Source of the DNA: Paragonimus westermani
Taxonomy: Eukaryota; Platyhelminthes; Trematoda; Plagiorchiida; Troglotrematidae
NCBI GenBank assembly: GCA_008508345.1
Contig: QNGE01001260.1
Coordinates: 62,001-126,000, forward strand
DNA length: 64,000 nt
Reading direction: 5' to 3'
The notes beneath the pieces are model-generated. The model searched no databases and was not told the origin of the DNA. It saw only the letters and a program-made list of their open reading frames with translations. Positions within the stretch are counted from its first letter, which is position 1. Every line of letters starts with the position of its first letter. A program made the translations under genes and the position numbers. Of the stretch, positions 1 to 11,689 are shown in pieces.

Positions 1-375
1 GTGTGTGACCGGTGCCTTCTATCGGAGGGTTTTCCGCTTGCCATCCCTCGTGTGTTTGTCCGATTTCGTTGCGCGATGGCTCGTCCAGCTGCTCGTGCTG
101 TCCGCCATCCACCCAATGTTGGCCTTGACCGTATTCCAACATCGTGTCGAGATGTTCCTCTAAATGTTGGAAAAACCACGCCTCCGATCTGGCCGTCTGT
201 CGTATTTCGCCTGCCCTGCCTCGCCCGTTGGTCCGATCCAGTCGAGCGATGACTCATCCGGTCGCGCACGTTGTTCTTTATTCGATCGCGGCAGGCTTTT
301 GAACGTACCTTCCCGCGTTGAGGTATTCGGCCAAGCGTTCGAAAACTCGCTCCTCCGACCTGACAATCCACCACA
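1..375 (-). repeat. 3' LTR of a Ty3/gypsy element, cut by the window edge
   Basis: The block ends at 375 in ...CCACCACA and is directly followed, on the element's strand, by a purine-rich tract (reverse complement of 376-390, GAAGAAGGGGCGAG) that fits a polypurine tract. The same sequence recurs at 26219-26600, where it ends at exactly the same CCACCACA but runs into unrelated DNA, which fixes this LTR border. A partial copy lies at 23371-23539. Divergence from the 26.2-kb copy is a few percent, with small substitutions and a short indel. The outer LTR border lies outside the window, so its full length is unknown. Confidence 0.75.
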
Positions 376-390
376 CTCGCCCCTTCTTCA
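376..390 (-). promoter_or_regulatory. polypurine tract of the gypsy element
   Basis: Read on the minus strand this is a run of purines with one C, ending immediately before the LTR start TGTGGTGG. Its position between the end of pol and the 3' LTR is where Ty3/gypsy elements prime plus-strand DNA synthesis. Assignment rests on position and composition. Confidence 0.5.
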
Positions 391-519
391 AGGAACTTGC
401 CACGATTGTGCCAGGGTGCCAAGTTTGCAGCATTGATCCATCGCCCACGAGGACCTTGGTTGATTTGGAAACTCGTATTCTTGCAGTTCGTGATGGCAAA
501 TGGTCTATTCCACCGCCTT

Positions 520-1480
520 CTAAATTTTCCCGCGCCGGGTCCGGATGTTTCTGGCCCGCTGTAGTCTCTTTCTTTCACCCGGTCTCCGATCCTGAACCGG
601 CGCCATTTGTGTGTTGTACCTCACGTCATACCTTTGCTTATTTCGGCGTTGTCTTTCTATTGTCCTTTCAAGAGCACTGTGTTCCAGGTGTCGTTCTTGC
701 GAAAATAATTGCCCCCCTCCGTCTCTGGGCACGCAGACATCCAAGAGAATCCTTGGCTCCCTCCCGTATGTCAGCTCAAATGGAGAGCTCTCAGTTGCTG
801 CATGCTTTGTCGTGCGATACCCGAACAGAACATCCGTTAGTCCTTCTTCCCAGTTATTGCCTCTACTGTTGAGCCATTCCTTCAGTGTACGATTGAACCG
901 CTCCGTCAGTCCGTTCGTTTGTGGATGGTTTGGCGATGTTCTCAAGCGCTGAATTCCGCAGTTCCTCAGCATCTCCTGAAACTGCTGGCCTTCAAACCAT
1001 GGGCCCTGATCCGTGATAACTCTGTGCAGTACTCCAAAACGATCCAGGACGTTGTTCATGAAGGCGTGTGCCACCGTTCCGCTCGTTTGATCTGTCGTTG
1101 GAATAGCTTCCACCCATCGTGTGAAATGATCAATCATGACAACTATGTAGCGATTCCCATTCGAACTTGTTGGGAGCGGACCCCAGGTGTGAGCGGCTTT
1201 CTCTGTTACGATTGATTTCATAGGCAGGGTTTTCGTCATTTTCTCTCGGTTCTGTTGGCAATTGAGGCAGGCTCGAATGAAATTAATCATATTTTTCCAC
1301 ATCGTGGGCCAAAATACCCTCCGCCGCAGTAGGTCGTACACGCGTTCTCGCCCTATGTAAACACCTGCGTGCGCCAGCCGAATTACACGTTCCCTCTGGT
1401 CTGCTGGAATAAATGGCAATCTTTGAGGTCGAAGTCCCCTCTGCACCTCCACATCGACGACGAGTTGGCCGTTCTCCAGA
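520..1480 (-). pseudogene. Ty3/gypsy integrase
   Basis: About 310 residues are open from 1452 to 520 and show the integrase layout. The zinc region (residues ~27-70) keeps CLNC, but the second histidine of the usual HxxxxGHxG pattern is replaced (HAGVYIGRER). The core has GPLPTSSNGNRYIVVMID, TDQGPW and ERFNRT; the last two acidic residues are exactly 35 apart, as in D,D35E integrases. The first catalytic Asp, normally three residues before GPLP, is His here (HTWGPLP). A GYRTTKHAATESSPFELTYG segment follows. The open frame ends in a basic tail about 145 bp before the LTR. This would be a catalytically dead copy. The layout is typical of CsRn1-like gypsy elements of flukes, but I assign only the superfamily with confidence. 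Confidence 0.9.
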
Positions 1481-1491
1481 GGTAGCCGATC

Positions 1492-2265
1492 TCAGATCTG
1501 TAACAGTTCGTTCAGTCTTGAAGTCAACCTCTCGGATTTCGTCCCTGCCAGTAGATGTCCACATATTTCGCGTACTTGAGGGTCTTGCTGCTGATTGGCC
1601 AAGACGTCTTTATCGGCAACCAATACTGTGTTCACGGGTATGGCTTCAGTTGGCAGCTCACTTTCCTGTATCGGTCGCGACAATGCATCGGATACCTCAT
1701 TGTTTGTGCCGTTTACATGTCCGATGGTAAAGTTGAACTCTTGCAGCCGAAGTGCCCAGCGCGCCAGTCGTCCGCGCGGATCCTTCGCCGTCTTCAGCCA
1801 GATCAAGGGTTTGTGGTCAGTCTCGACATGGAAGGTGGTCGCTATCAGATAGGTCCTCCATTTCTCCAGCGCTCAGACGATAGCCAGACATTCTTTCTCC
1901 GTTGTGGAATACTTTCGCTCTGCTTCCGTTAGTACTCGGCTAGCATCCTCGAACGTTCACGACGGTTGCGAAAGAACCGCCCCGATTCCGATATCATTCG
2001 CGCCAACTGACACCGTGAACGGCTCATTCGGTTTTGGGATCGTCAGGCACCGTCGAATGCTGGCAGCCTCCCGTTTGAGTCCATTAAAAGCCACCTCCAA
2101 GTCCTCGGTCCATACAAATTTCCTGTTCTTCTCCAGCAGTTGGAACAGTGGATATGCTTTCTGAGAGAACCCCGGCGTAAATTTTGAATCGTAACCAACC
2201 ATTCCGAGGAAACACCTCAGTTGCCGCTTCGACTTCGGTGTTGGGAAGTTCTTGATGGCTGTCAA
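1492..2265 (-). pseudogene. Ty3/gypsy reverse transcriptase connection and RNase H, broken
   Basis: From 2265 downwards the frame reads FLGMVGYDSKFTPGFS and LKREAASIRRCL, the region joining reverse transcriptase to RNase H. RNase H starts at PFTVSVGANDIGIGAVLSQ; the first catalytic Asp (normally in a (T/V)DA motif) is Gly here. Two in-frame TGA stops follow, one just after LSQPS and one where a Trp is expected in CLAIVxALEKW. The frame then continues through ETDHKPLIW, RWALRLQEF and VNGTNNEVSDALSR, the usual RNase H end. Continuity with the integrase downstream shows one pol reading interrupted by point mutations. Confidence 0.85.
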
Positions 2266-2293
2266 TTTCTCTGGCAGCGGTTGGATTTTTCCA

Positions 2294-2640
2294 TTACCAA
2301 CCAGTTTGTCCCAACCAAACGACTGAACTGCGGCCTACTTGGCACTTTTTACTACTCAGTTTTAGGCCGGCTGCATCGATTCGTTGCAACACTGCTCGCA
2401 ACCTGTCCACGTGTTCTGACACTGTCTTGGAGAACACAACGATGTCGTCTCCGTATACAGTTACTCCTTCCTGATCCTCCAGAATACGAAGCAGGAGACG
2501 TCTGAAGGTCTCTGGGGCATTGCACAGACCGAACGGCATCCTAAGGAACTCGTACTGCTGTCCGTTCACGCAGAACGCAGTCTTCGCTCTGTCCTTTCGT
2601 GCCATTGGTAGTTGCCAGTAGCCAAAACGCCGGAATCTGA
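2294..2640 (-). pseudogene. Ty3/gypsy reverse transcriptase palm, 5'-truncated
   Basis: The frame contains RMPFGLCNAPETF and VYGDDIVVFSKT, the fingers/palm and YxDD active-site motifs; the x is Gly rather than the more usual Ile, Leu or Val. GYWQLPMARKDRAKTAF precedes it at about 2640, which is where recognisable homology ends. The N-terminal half of reverse transcriptase, protease and gag are missing, so the element is truncated here. A frame change near 2290 separates this part from the next (FLGMVGY). Confidence 0.88.
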
Positions 2641-2683
2641 TGGCAATAGCACCGGCCGTGAATAACAGTCACAAACTGACGGC

Positions 2684-2861
2684 TTAACTAGCCTTGTAAA
2701 TGACTCGGAAGACATCTTTCGGATTTATTTGATGGCTAGTATCAGTTGAATGGAAACCGATCACATTGGCAACCAGCCTTCTCGAACCGGCGCTACGTCT
2801 TTTCGAGAGGTTTTCACGAATCTTTTCTGACAGCCGTCTTGTAGTTCTCACGAAGTAACCC
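2684..2861 (-). pseudogene. Penelope-like element, GIY-YIG endonuclease region
   Basis: Read from 2861 to the TAA at 2684 the minus strand gives GYFVRTTRRLSEKIRENLSK, then HSTDTSHQINPKDVFRVIYK. This matches the C-terminal GIY-YIG endonuclease layout of Penelope-like retroelements (xYxGRTTRRLSxRIREHxxK ... FxVIYxA). It lies on the same strand and in the correct order downstream of the Penelope reverse transcriptase at 3344-3800. The second half of the signature is altered (YFVRT instead of YIGRT) and stops occur further upstream, so this is a fossil. Confidence 0.7.
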
Positions 2862-3027
2862 ACTTGAAAAAACAGATGAGAACAAACACAAAAGGGTGGG
2901 AAAACCTCAGTAAGCTATCTTTGAGGTATCGCACCACTACCAGGAGTTACTGAGCAACGAAATGACCCGTGCCACACGGTAGGCACACACAACTACATTA
3001 CTGATGAGTAGTCGGGGATTTGGTTTA

Positions 3028-3028
3028 N
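3028..3028. other. ambiguous base (N)
   Basis: This is the only ambiguous base in the window. It sits inside the Penelope-like fossil, directly next to a 30-bp stretch shared with 52476-52505. It may be a polymorphic or low-quality base, or mark an assembly join. Confidence 0.95.
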
Positions 3029-3149
3029 GGGTGATAGTCCCACTGGTAGCCCCAACCCTGCACGAAAGGTTGATGAAAATAGACCCCTTATCCACTATCT
3101 GTACATTTTCATGCTGCATTTTTGGTTACATGTCTCTTTCAGAGGATCG

Positions 3150-3800
3150 TTGAGGAAAGCAGTTTTGACTTAGTTGGCCTCGAAAGCGTTAGAGCCCATT
3201 CGGCATGAAATCCAGCGTGCGTATGCCTTGAACTGTGTCTTCTAAGCAGCAAGTCAAATTCCGTTTGCATTTCAGCGGAACAAAGCTGAGAAAGTGCACG
3301 TATTGGCCAGTCCACGTTTTTTCTTCTGAACTGATCTATTCACTCAACGGAGCATGGCAACATTTAAAAGTGGTAGTTGGTTGTTCACTTCTGGTTCAAT
3401 GGTAAATACGATGTCGGGGTGAACAAAACTAAAGTCCGTAACGTTGTTATTGTTCGGCAAGCAAAATATATCGTCTACGTAGCGCCTACAGAGAGAGCAG
3501 CTATCGACGAGGTGACGTAGTTGAATAGTCCCTAGTTGGACCATGTGTATGTAATCAATTGACCTAACGGAGAGCCCACTGCTATGTCACCAGTTTGTCC
3601 TTAGAGCTCCTTTTTGAGTTGAAAATGAACGGCTGAGTTGCAGAATAACACCAGCTCTTTTAGTTTGACGACGGAAGTGTTAAAGTTAGGTTGTCTGTTT
3701 TCATTGCAATCGCAGAGATAATCAGTAGTTTTTCGAAACGGTACGTTTGTGTATAACGAAGTTGCGTACTTTACAGCAACACGACATTCCAAGCGTGAAT
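3150..3800 (-). pseudogene. Penelope-like element reverse transcriptase
   Basis: Two open pieces in minus orientation give TSLYTNVPFRKTTDYLC and KELVLFCNSAVHFQ (3792-3601), then, after a frameshift with IAVGSPLGQL, CRRYVDDIFCLPN and HPDIVFTIEPEVNNQLPLLN (3544-3344). The order (TSLYTNVP, GSPLG, RYVDDIF, HPxIxFTxExExNNxLPxL) is that of Penelope-like reverse transcriptases. Remnants down to about 3150 include WTGQYVHFLSFVPLK, the usual segment after the palm. Stops and frameshifts are frequent, so this is an inactive copy. Confidence 0.8.
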
Positions 3801-6800
3801 CTGACCAATTTAAGCAGAACGAATCTGAAGGTCATGTGCGTTTGTCGGAGGGTGTACATTTGACAATTTCTCCAATCCCATGGGGTCAAGCATTTGTAGT
3901 GTTACATATAAGTATGTGTGTATCATAAGGAAGCCTACGAAACAGTCTTCCATGATCTGCACGTCTCATTACGTCGGTTCGAAAAATGAAATAATTTGAC
4001 AGAACAATCCAAACCACGAAGGCCAAGCGCACTGGTAGTCGGAATTAAGTGTACGGAGGACGGCTTCGGAGCAACCTGTTTGGCCTGCAATGATGACTGC
4101 ATCGTTAAGCTTTTTTTTATTCCGTATTGACTGTTGTGCAACTGTAATTAACTGACTTTGTAGATTTGGCTTTTACCTTCATTACCACATGCACTAAATT
4201 GTTAGAATGAGCAAATTCACATTAGTTTTAGCCATCGTCTGCCTGCTTCCGGTGGCTCTCAGGTGGTTACATGACCTCACTTATTGCCTTAGTTTCGCTC
4301 AACTTTAAAAGTGGTTCAGCGTTACTTCGGTAACCACCAAATCAGAAGTGAGGAGTTACCAAATAGCCAAACCGATAAATTCTACCAAGCTAGTCGAGAA
4401 GCTTTCTGGCCCTCTCTTTCCAAATATCCTTCAGCAATCTACCAGCTACCAGTAAAGTGTCTGAGCCGTACACAGCTAACTAAACTGAAACCGGCTAGCT
4501 TGCAAACAGCTGCTGATTGACGGGTGAAACTAGGAGGCCGCGTATCAGATCACTTATGTGTGATGCTTGCAACGAACGACAGCCGGAACATACTGAAAGA
4601 CAGAATTGACCAATTTGACACAGGCAGAGAAATTACACACTTGTCGGCGAGCCAAATCGTACATCACTAATGCACAGGTAACGTTCACTGATGCGAATCA
4701 ACGTAGAGGTCTGTTTGTTTTCGTAATTCTCAACGGCAGTGAGACGATTTAAAGAGTGGATTAAATCTTTGATAGCAAGATCCATTTTGAATACGTATTT
4801 TCCTTCCTCCACCGTGATGTTGCTTTTCCTTGTTGCGCTAATAGGCGGGTTGAATGAGGTAGCTGACAGTTTCAGAGGCCTGCTCTAAAGAGGGCACAAC
4901 GCCCCAAGTCAGGAGAAAATGCTGGAGGCAATACTGAAAATGCAGCGTATCAAAAAATCGACGCCAGCCATCTGCTTAGCTGTCTGGCGCTATTCAGATT
5001 GAGGAATTGAATAACCTTATTCGGAAAATCGATATATCTTGTCCGCAATAATCCTCGAATAAAACAGTTCATGATAACAACAGTGTCGTGTTCTTCAAAG
5101 TGGATTTCCGCATATTCAGATCAGTCACACACGTGGATCACAAGGACCGTTTTGCACACGGTGGATAAGTATTTGAAAGTTAAGCAGAAGGGTGAAAAAT
5201 AATCACCGAGTGAGTTCAAACGACCAGAGATAGTGCAACAGTGATGCTAAGATCTCACGGCTCTCCCTTTTGTCTGCAGAGAGTCTGTGCTACTCAACGC
5301 TGGTGGCTTCATCACATCGAGGGGTGACCCTCCAGATATCATAGAAAAAATGCCAGCAATCTATTTATTTCTTCATTTTGTAATAAACGCTTTCTTGATG
5401 CATTTTTTTGCTTGTATCAACGTACTTTTCAACCAAAAACAAAATTTGGGATCACGAGACATTTTACATTTTTGCACGGTTGCTTTAAGTGCGTTTAAAA
5501 GTAGAGCTGATCTATTACTCCCAGGGAGTCCAACTTGTAAAAAGCTAGCTCGCAAACTAGATGCTTTCCGTTTTGCGTAGCCCGGGCTAATTTCTAAGCT
5601 GACATGTAGTCACCAGACACTCACCAGATGTTCTTTATTAAACATACTCCTTAGCATCTTACCAGTATGCAAATTTACGCATCGCTGACTAACATCTTGT
5701 TACCCCATTTGTATATACCAAACAAACGGTACAAGCGTTGTTCCTAAAACTGCTCTTGAACGACCACCTCGGTATTTACAGTGAGTTGATTGTATGCTCG
5801 CTGACTTGATATAGGCCTTCATTATGCTTACTAATCTATAATATTTCTGTCAATAAGTAATTAGCAGAATTTAAGAAATGCCTACTATATATACTTAAGA
5901 CTGGCATCCACGCAACATCACCATGTACATCATAACGAACGATGACAATGAGATCAGCCAAAAGTCTGTGGCAATCTGAGCAAAATTACTGGATCGTCAA
6001 ACATTCACTATGTTATCGATGGACACTTTTGACCAACCAATTTAGTTGGATTTACTGATCAGTCAAATTTATTTGTGACAAATATCACGAATATTACACG
6101 TAATACGAAAATATTACGCCCACTTGTATGCTTGGCATGCGTTCGTGTGATTGCGAAAGAAAGTAAGCAATCTGCATGTATTTAGGCGCTCAGTGGCTAC
6201 ATCCCCTTCAAAACGATTCCATAAACTGTTCATTTGGTTTTTGCTTTCAAGCAGCAGACACTTTGGCCATAATGTAATAACCTCAAAAGCGCGGTTTACA
6301 AGGCCCACTGTGTAGCATCGGATAACTTCTACGGCAACCGATTTCAGGCCAACGTTCGTTTGTTCACGATATAATCGGATTGGAATAAGGTATTTAGTTC
6401 TGCTCTCTAACCAGTTTTCCTATCGCACAAGAAAGACATCTGAAATTCTTATGGCCGTTGGCTGTATGATCTCATCAATCCTAGACTTGCATCATTCTAC
6501 GAAAATCTCATGAATACGGGGGCTTTCTCTACATACATAACAGCACACTGTTTTGTATATTTTTCTGTTGAGCCCAGAGATTCACCCTGATTTCCAAAGC
6601 TACCACTGAGCAGGACTGACATTGAAATATTGGGTGGGCTTTAGGTGAAATCGTGTTGATCAGGCGCAGTCTGATGTCTACGGTTAAAGCTCAGAGGGAC
6701 TTGACTACGTAAAGAGCGAGTGATGTTTAGTTGTGCAACATTAAAGGTGAAGCCTTGTGTCTACAGGTATAGCAGCTGTAACTTAGTATCCACTACCTGT

Positions 6801-6984
6801 CATGTTTCAATGACAGGTATGCTTACTTGGGTGGTTGGCGAATGAGCCTAGTTTTCTGTGACTGCGAAGACGAACAACGCTCAATGTACTACAGTACAAA
6901 CAATTCCAAAGTGTTTTACATCTGCAACGTAACAGATTGCAACCACTACAGTTCACCAATAACGTAAACTCATATGAAATTATG
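3801..6984. other. no gene recognised
   Basis: The first part may hold decayed upstream sequence of the Penelope-like element (an open minus-strand stretch at 4141-3935 has no recognisable motif). The rest is AT-rich with short open frames that carry no splice-bounded coding pattern I can defend. Confidence 0.4.
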
Positions 6985-7240
6985 GATAATACTCAAGTGT
7001 GAAAAGTCAGGGCTCCGGCTGGATTCGAACCAGCGACAGACACAGCATGCCTCAACAAGGCATGCGTTCTGCCAGCTGAGTCACGAAACCACATCAGGAG
7101 CTCGGAAATTTCACATTCGAACTCTGTTATCCACTGGTCCTACTGTCTCATATGGAATCCATCAAATGATTCAAGGGATTGACTGCCCCCGCAGGATTTC
7201 TCAAACAGTTCATGTTGGATTCCACCAAAGTCACTGCTAA
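6985..7240 (-). repeat. tRNA-containing dispersed repeat, copy 1
   Basis: The minus strand carries a tRNA-like segment at about 7008-7090 with an A-box-like TGACTCAGCTGG and a perfect B box GGTTCGAATCC. A 7-bp acceptor-like stem (GGTTTCG with CGGAGCC) and a 5-bp T stem (GCTGG/CCAGC) can be paired. About 125 bp on the upstream side and 30 bp on the downstream side are also shared with the copy at 11690-11945. The D arm pairs poorly, so it is unlikely to be a functional tRNA gene. An open reading frame across it is a by-product of the repeat, not a gene. Confidence 0.8.
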
Positions 7241-7299
7241 ACATTGAAATTGTATAACTAATGAGTACTATGGCAGATTTATGATTTTTGATGAGACCC

Positions 7300-7430
7300 A
7301 ACTGTAAAATGTCAAAGCTTCGGCTGGATTCGAACCAGTGACAGACATAGCATGCCTTAAGGCGGCAAGCGCTCTACCAGCTGAGCTACGAAGCCACACC
7401 AGGAGCTCGGAAATTTTACATATAAAATTA
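7300..7430 (-). repeat. tRNA-containing dispersed repeat, copy 2
   Basis: Same family as copy 1 and only about 60 bp from it, in the same orientation. Its tRNA-like part (about 7316-7396) is better preserved: A box TAGCTCAGCTGGTAGAGC, perfect D stem GCTC/GAGC, B box GGTTCGAATCC and a 7-bp acceptor-like stem with one wobble pair. Flanking shared sequence includes AAATTTCCGAGCTC upstream and CAGTTGGGT downstream. The gap between anticodon-like arm and T arm is long (about 12 nt), which argues against a standard tRNA. Confidence 0.75.
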
Positions 7431-10400
7431 GGTGTGAGATGAAGACATACCGAGATATGTTTAATGTCAGCTGAAAGGTCACAAAAGCCATCCAATCACC
7501 TGTAAAGCGCTCAGTAAATTATCTCATTGGCTGCTTAACTGCTTGTTACCACCCCCTTTTCAAAATGAATTTATAGGCTTCCCAAGTGAGATACATGCGG
7601 TTACCTACCCTAATATAACAATCGGCTTCCACATTGGTTAATCATTGTTTAAAAATCATTTGCATTGACGTTGCGGCTGCCCTGGCAGACAGTGTCCTCA
7701 TAGTTTTAACTTCCATTTTCGTATATGTCTGTCTAGTTTCTTAAACCATGACTTCCGCCGTATGAAACCTTATTTCAAAGTTTAAAACGAGTTACATTTC
7801 CAGGTGTGATCAGAATGTACGAAATGTCAGTCCGGAGAATATCACATGATTTACGACTTATCAGTGCCTTGTTCAAGTCCACTGTTGGGACGAATTGCCT
7901 TAATTGGCTTTGCGTTGAGAACATGAAAAATGTACCTCCAATATGTGTGTTTACGCGTTGCATGGAATAAAGTGCTCGGCTTGCCAACCACTGAAAGCTG
8001 GCACATTTAGTTTGGTGCAAAGAGTATAGGTAAATTATATTTTCTTTTTTGCATGTCATAAAAAAACAATCCAGAAGTTCAAAAGCCGCTCTCTCAACTG
8101 TGACTTTGTGCACACAGGAAAACCTATCGTACAATCGCAAAATCAATCATTTTGTAATCGGTGGCCAAGTTTTCATTAGTACGCGTATCACTCAGATTTT
8201 ACAACTGGCTTATTAGCATCAAACGGATTTTAGGATTGACCCGGATGTCGGCTTATGACACTTATATAACACTAGGTCTGGAGGAATTTCCTATTTAAAT
8301 GTGATCGACCAACAATCAGCACTCCCCCACATCTTTTCACACTCAAGTCGTTCACACAAATACTCGGCCGTAAATAGTGAACTGGATCTTGCGCACTGGA
8401 TTTTGGGACACAAAAACAAGTCAAACGCTAGTTTGTCGTAAATTTTATGTCAGATGGGACATTGTAGTCTTTGTTATAAATCTACAACTTCACTTGTGCC
8501 TATAAAAGTTTATTTAGACAAAAGCGATAACAGACACGAATTGTGCGTACTGTTTTTCGTTGCTTTCAGTATTCGGTTAGGTTACTAAAAAGTTCATCGC
8601 TTTTGAACAAACAAAGATAACCTATTGAAACATCGTGTCACCGAGCGATATGTGTTACTTGTCACAGGTGGGTGTAGCCTAAAGGAACGATTATATCAAC
8701 CGAACTGTGTGTGCACTGTTCATCCCATAAATATTTCTCTCATCAGGATCAATAGCTCAAATGACTGATTATCGTCTCAGAAGTAGTCAGGTGGCAGGAG
8801 TTGCAGGTCGTATTAACAGTAGATAAAATACACGCCTCATCATCAAGTGCGTTCAAGACTGCTTCGCCGAAGATTGTGTGTAAGAGCAGTTATCTAGAGC
8901 GGAGGGATATTCATGCCAACTACTGAAAAGTATTCGATACCCTTTTGTATTTACTATAAGGGTATGAGAGATTTATTAATCGTTTATTTCTGGAATTCCT
9001 GCTTGGATCACCACAGACAAATTATTAACTGGTGACTCACAAACTGCTCGCGAACAGGTCTCCAAACAGGTTCATCCGTGCCCCACAGTTACTGGTGACG
9101 GAGTGTCTGTTGTAGACGTCCTGAGTAATCATTCTGACTGCCTGCCATTGATGTCTGTTTCTGATGGAAATTTTGCTACCTAAGCTTTTAAAAATGTTGT
9201 CCACTGATTCAACGTAAGCGTGAGAGTATTAGAATGAGAAATTCAAAATACACACATTCAGAAATTCAAAATCTCGTCCAAAACGCCGCATGACGTTTTT
9301 GCTCGACTTTAGGATTACTGAAAGCTGACAAGCTACCTAGCCTGATAGTTCAGTCTGTGAAGTCCGCCGACACTTTTGGGATGAACTGTCATGCACCCCA
9401 GGATACGCAGATTTTTAAAGATGATAGTTTTACTATATAGTGACGCGGCAGCATCATACTGGCTCACGAGTATTCAGTCCTGTTGATTACAACAGGAATG
9501 GCCGCATTTTCAGAGTAAAACCGTGTTACGGAAGTAAAGCAATTCTACTCAGCTTTGAACGACGAAAATTACTCTCTGGTTACCCATAAGTTAACACAAA
9601 AGACCTGATTTATGTGTTCGTGGGTTTTGTGATGAAGATACTTGTATAACTAGGACAAAGAGCCGATTGGCTTCCACTTTGAACCTGCGAGTCACAGCTG
9701 AATTGGCTTATTTGTCTCAATTTTATCAGTGTGTTATGACTGATTGTAACGGTCCATTGGGGGCAAATGCATGTGTAAAAAATGGTTTATGTATTCGCTT
9801 TTTTGACCGTCTTCCAAATTACCTGTTGTTATTGACGTGTATGTTGTTTTAAAATATATATATATATACCGTACATGAACTGAGGCACTAGACGGTAACA
9901 CACTTTTATGTACATAATAAATTTGACTGAACACTTATTCAGGTTAGGTCTTGCAACTAAAAGTAATGCCTCCCATTCAACATGTCAAAATTGTTCAGAA
10001 TTGATAAGGAACTCGTTATGCGAAGTTATATATTTAAAAATCCATAGAGTAGTCATCAAAAAAACAGTGCGGCGAACAAGTTGTTCTTTGCTTATTGGTC
10101 ATTAGACGAAATATATAATGGTTTCATAGAACAGTATTGTCAGAAGGAAGCATAGAGCACAAGGTTGAATCGAACGACATTAACTTGCAATAAAGTATGG
10201 GAAATATGGCGGAATTCAAAAATTCCGTCAATTGAGTTAACTGTGGAAAATTGCTTTGAAACTGATCACAATATAAGCGAAGTTGGTTATTGAAGCCGTT
10301 TCCTTTTGTTATCAATTTTCTCACTGAATACGTTTTGTCTTGGCGCTTTTATAAATAAGATATACTAGACTCCAATTTTTCGCTTACCGAGCGTAACAGG

Positions 10401-11689
10401 TAGCTACGTCTGAACGTTCAGATATGACAATTGACTCGTGCTCATTGCAAAGTAAATGGTGCAATGGTCAATGCGAAACCGTGATAGAGGTGGAACTCCT
10501 GGCTGTGGCTGCACAGATAGGCACGGCTAACAGACTAGAAAAAAGCTGCTATCCACGGGAGTGCGGAAAATACAACCAAATGTGAATGATGTTTAAATCC
10601 AGTGTTTTGCTCTCATTAAATCCTGTGACAATGCTTTGATTTTCGTTTTACATCTTATCCTCGTGTTCACGAGTTGAACCTACTAACTCACTCACTTTTC
10701 AAACGGTTGATCCCACTGGCCACTACAGAAATGACACCTCATTAGGACCATACACATAGTGGAACCAAGTCCATGGCTTGTAAGTCGGACTATTTGTCCG
10801 GGTGTTGAAGTACTCACCCACACAGCTGCCGTCAGTTGAGTTGCAAGGAGGTTATTGGACCACCCTCCGTAACCGTCGTGTTGCCGTTTTCTATGAGATG
10901 ACTTCAGCTGGTCTGTAATCTATCTGCTACGGACTGTGAAGCGTCGACTGTGGCCCAGGAATGGTCGGGTAAAGGTTTTGTTTAAATCACCGATAAATAT
11001 GTTAATGTCATAACTGATATTATTGATGAGTCGTATTTGTACAAAGTTTAGTCTGGTTATTTACCCCACCTTCGTAGAACTCAGGAATTTCGTTCGTTTC
11101 ACTGTCTTGTCACCATGTACCCAGGCTGCACAGATGGTTGTTTTATGTAGTGGACATATGAGAGTAAACGAAATGTTTGGATCTCATAATGTATATCTTT
11201 TTGCCACCCTGAGGAACTCGTTGTTTCTGTTCGATTGCCCATCAGAGTGCAATGAAATTGGCAAACATGTATTATGTTTATAATTGGGACGTCGAAACAT
11301 TTGAGCAAAACTTTCACTGCGATCAACCAGCCGGAAAATAACACCTTAATTTTTAGTTTAGCATGCATGTCGTTAAAGTTCCTGCTTAGCAGCTCTCAGA
11401 TAAAAGCGCTTGTCCTACTCTCTGAAACAGTCTTCATTACTTAACTCCTGGTTTTCATCGGAAGAAAGCCACCTGTTCTTCAGTTGGTGTTTCAAAATTT
11501 TGAAGTACATGAAGTTTACAAAGAGGCTGGTTAAGGCACTGCATCATCTTAGGAAGTTTTTGGTATCCTGACTAGCAAGTGCATTCTCTGTCGCCCGACC
11601 ATCCCATTTGGAGTGTTATTGCGATGGCCCCAGACTGCTGCTCATTGAAACAATGAAGCATATAATGGTGATAGAATTTCTGTTCCACA
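7431..11689. other. no gene recognised
   Basis: AT-rich sequence with scattered short open frames. A candidate exon at about 8756-8811 (AG before GATCAATAGC, CAG/GTGGCA after) would end in phase 0, as needed before the FERM exon at 13342, but its peptide shows no FERM feature, so I do not call it. A short AT run lies at 9851-9868. The exons for the FERM N-terminal and alpha lobes must lie here or left of the window, but I could not identify them. Confidence 0.35.

Noticed and set aside
318..872. Long plus-strand open frame at the left edge
   Set aside because: It is the antisense shadow of the gypsy integrase and LTR.
6974..7240. 88-codon open frame (and its antisense twin at 11642-11965) that looks like a conserved protein family
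   Set aside because: It is the translation of a tRNA-containing repeat; conservation between copies is due to the repeat, and the frame runs through the A and B boxes.
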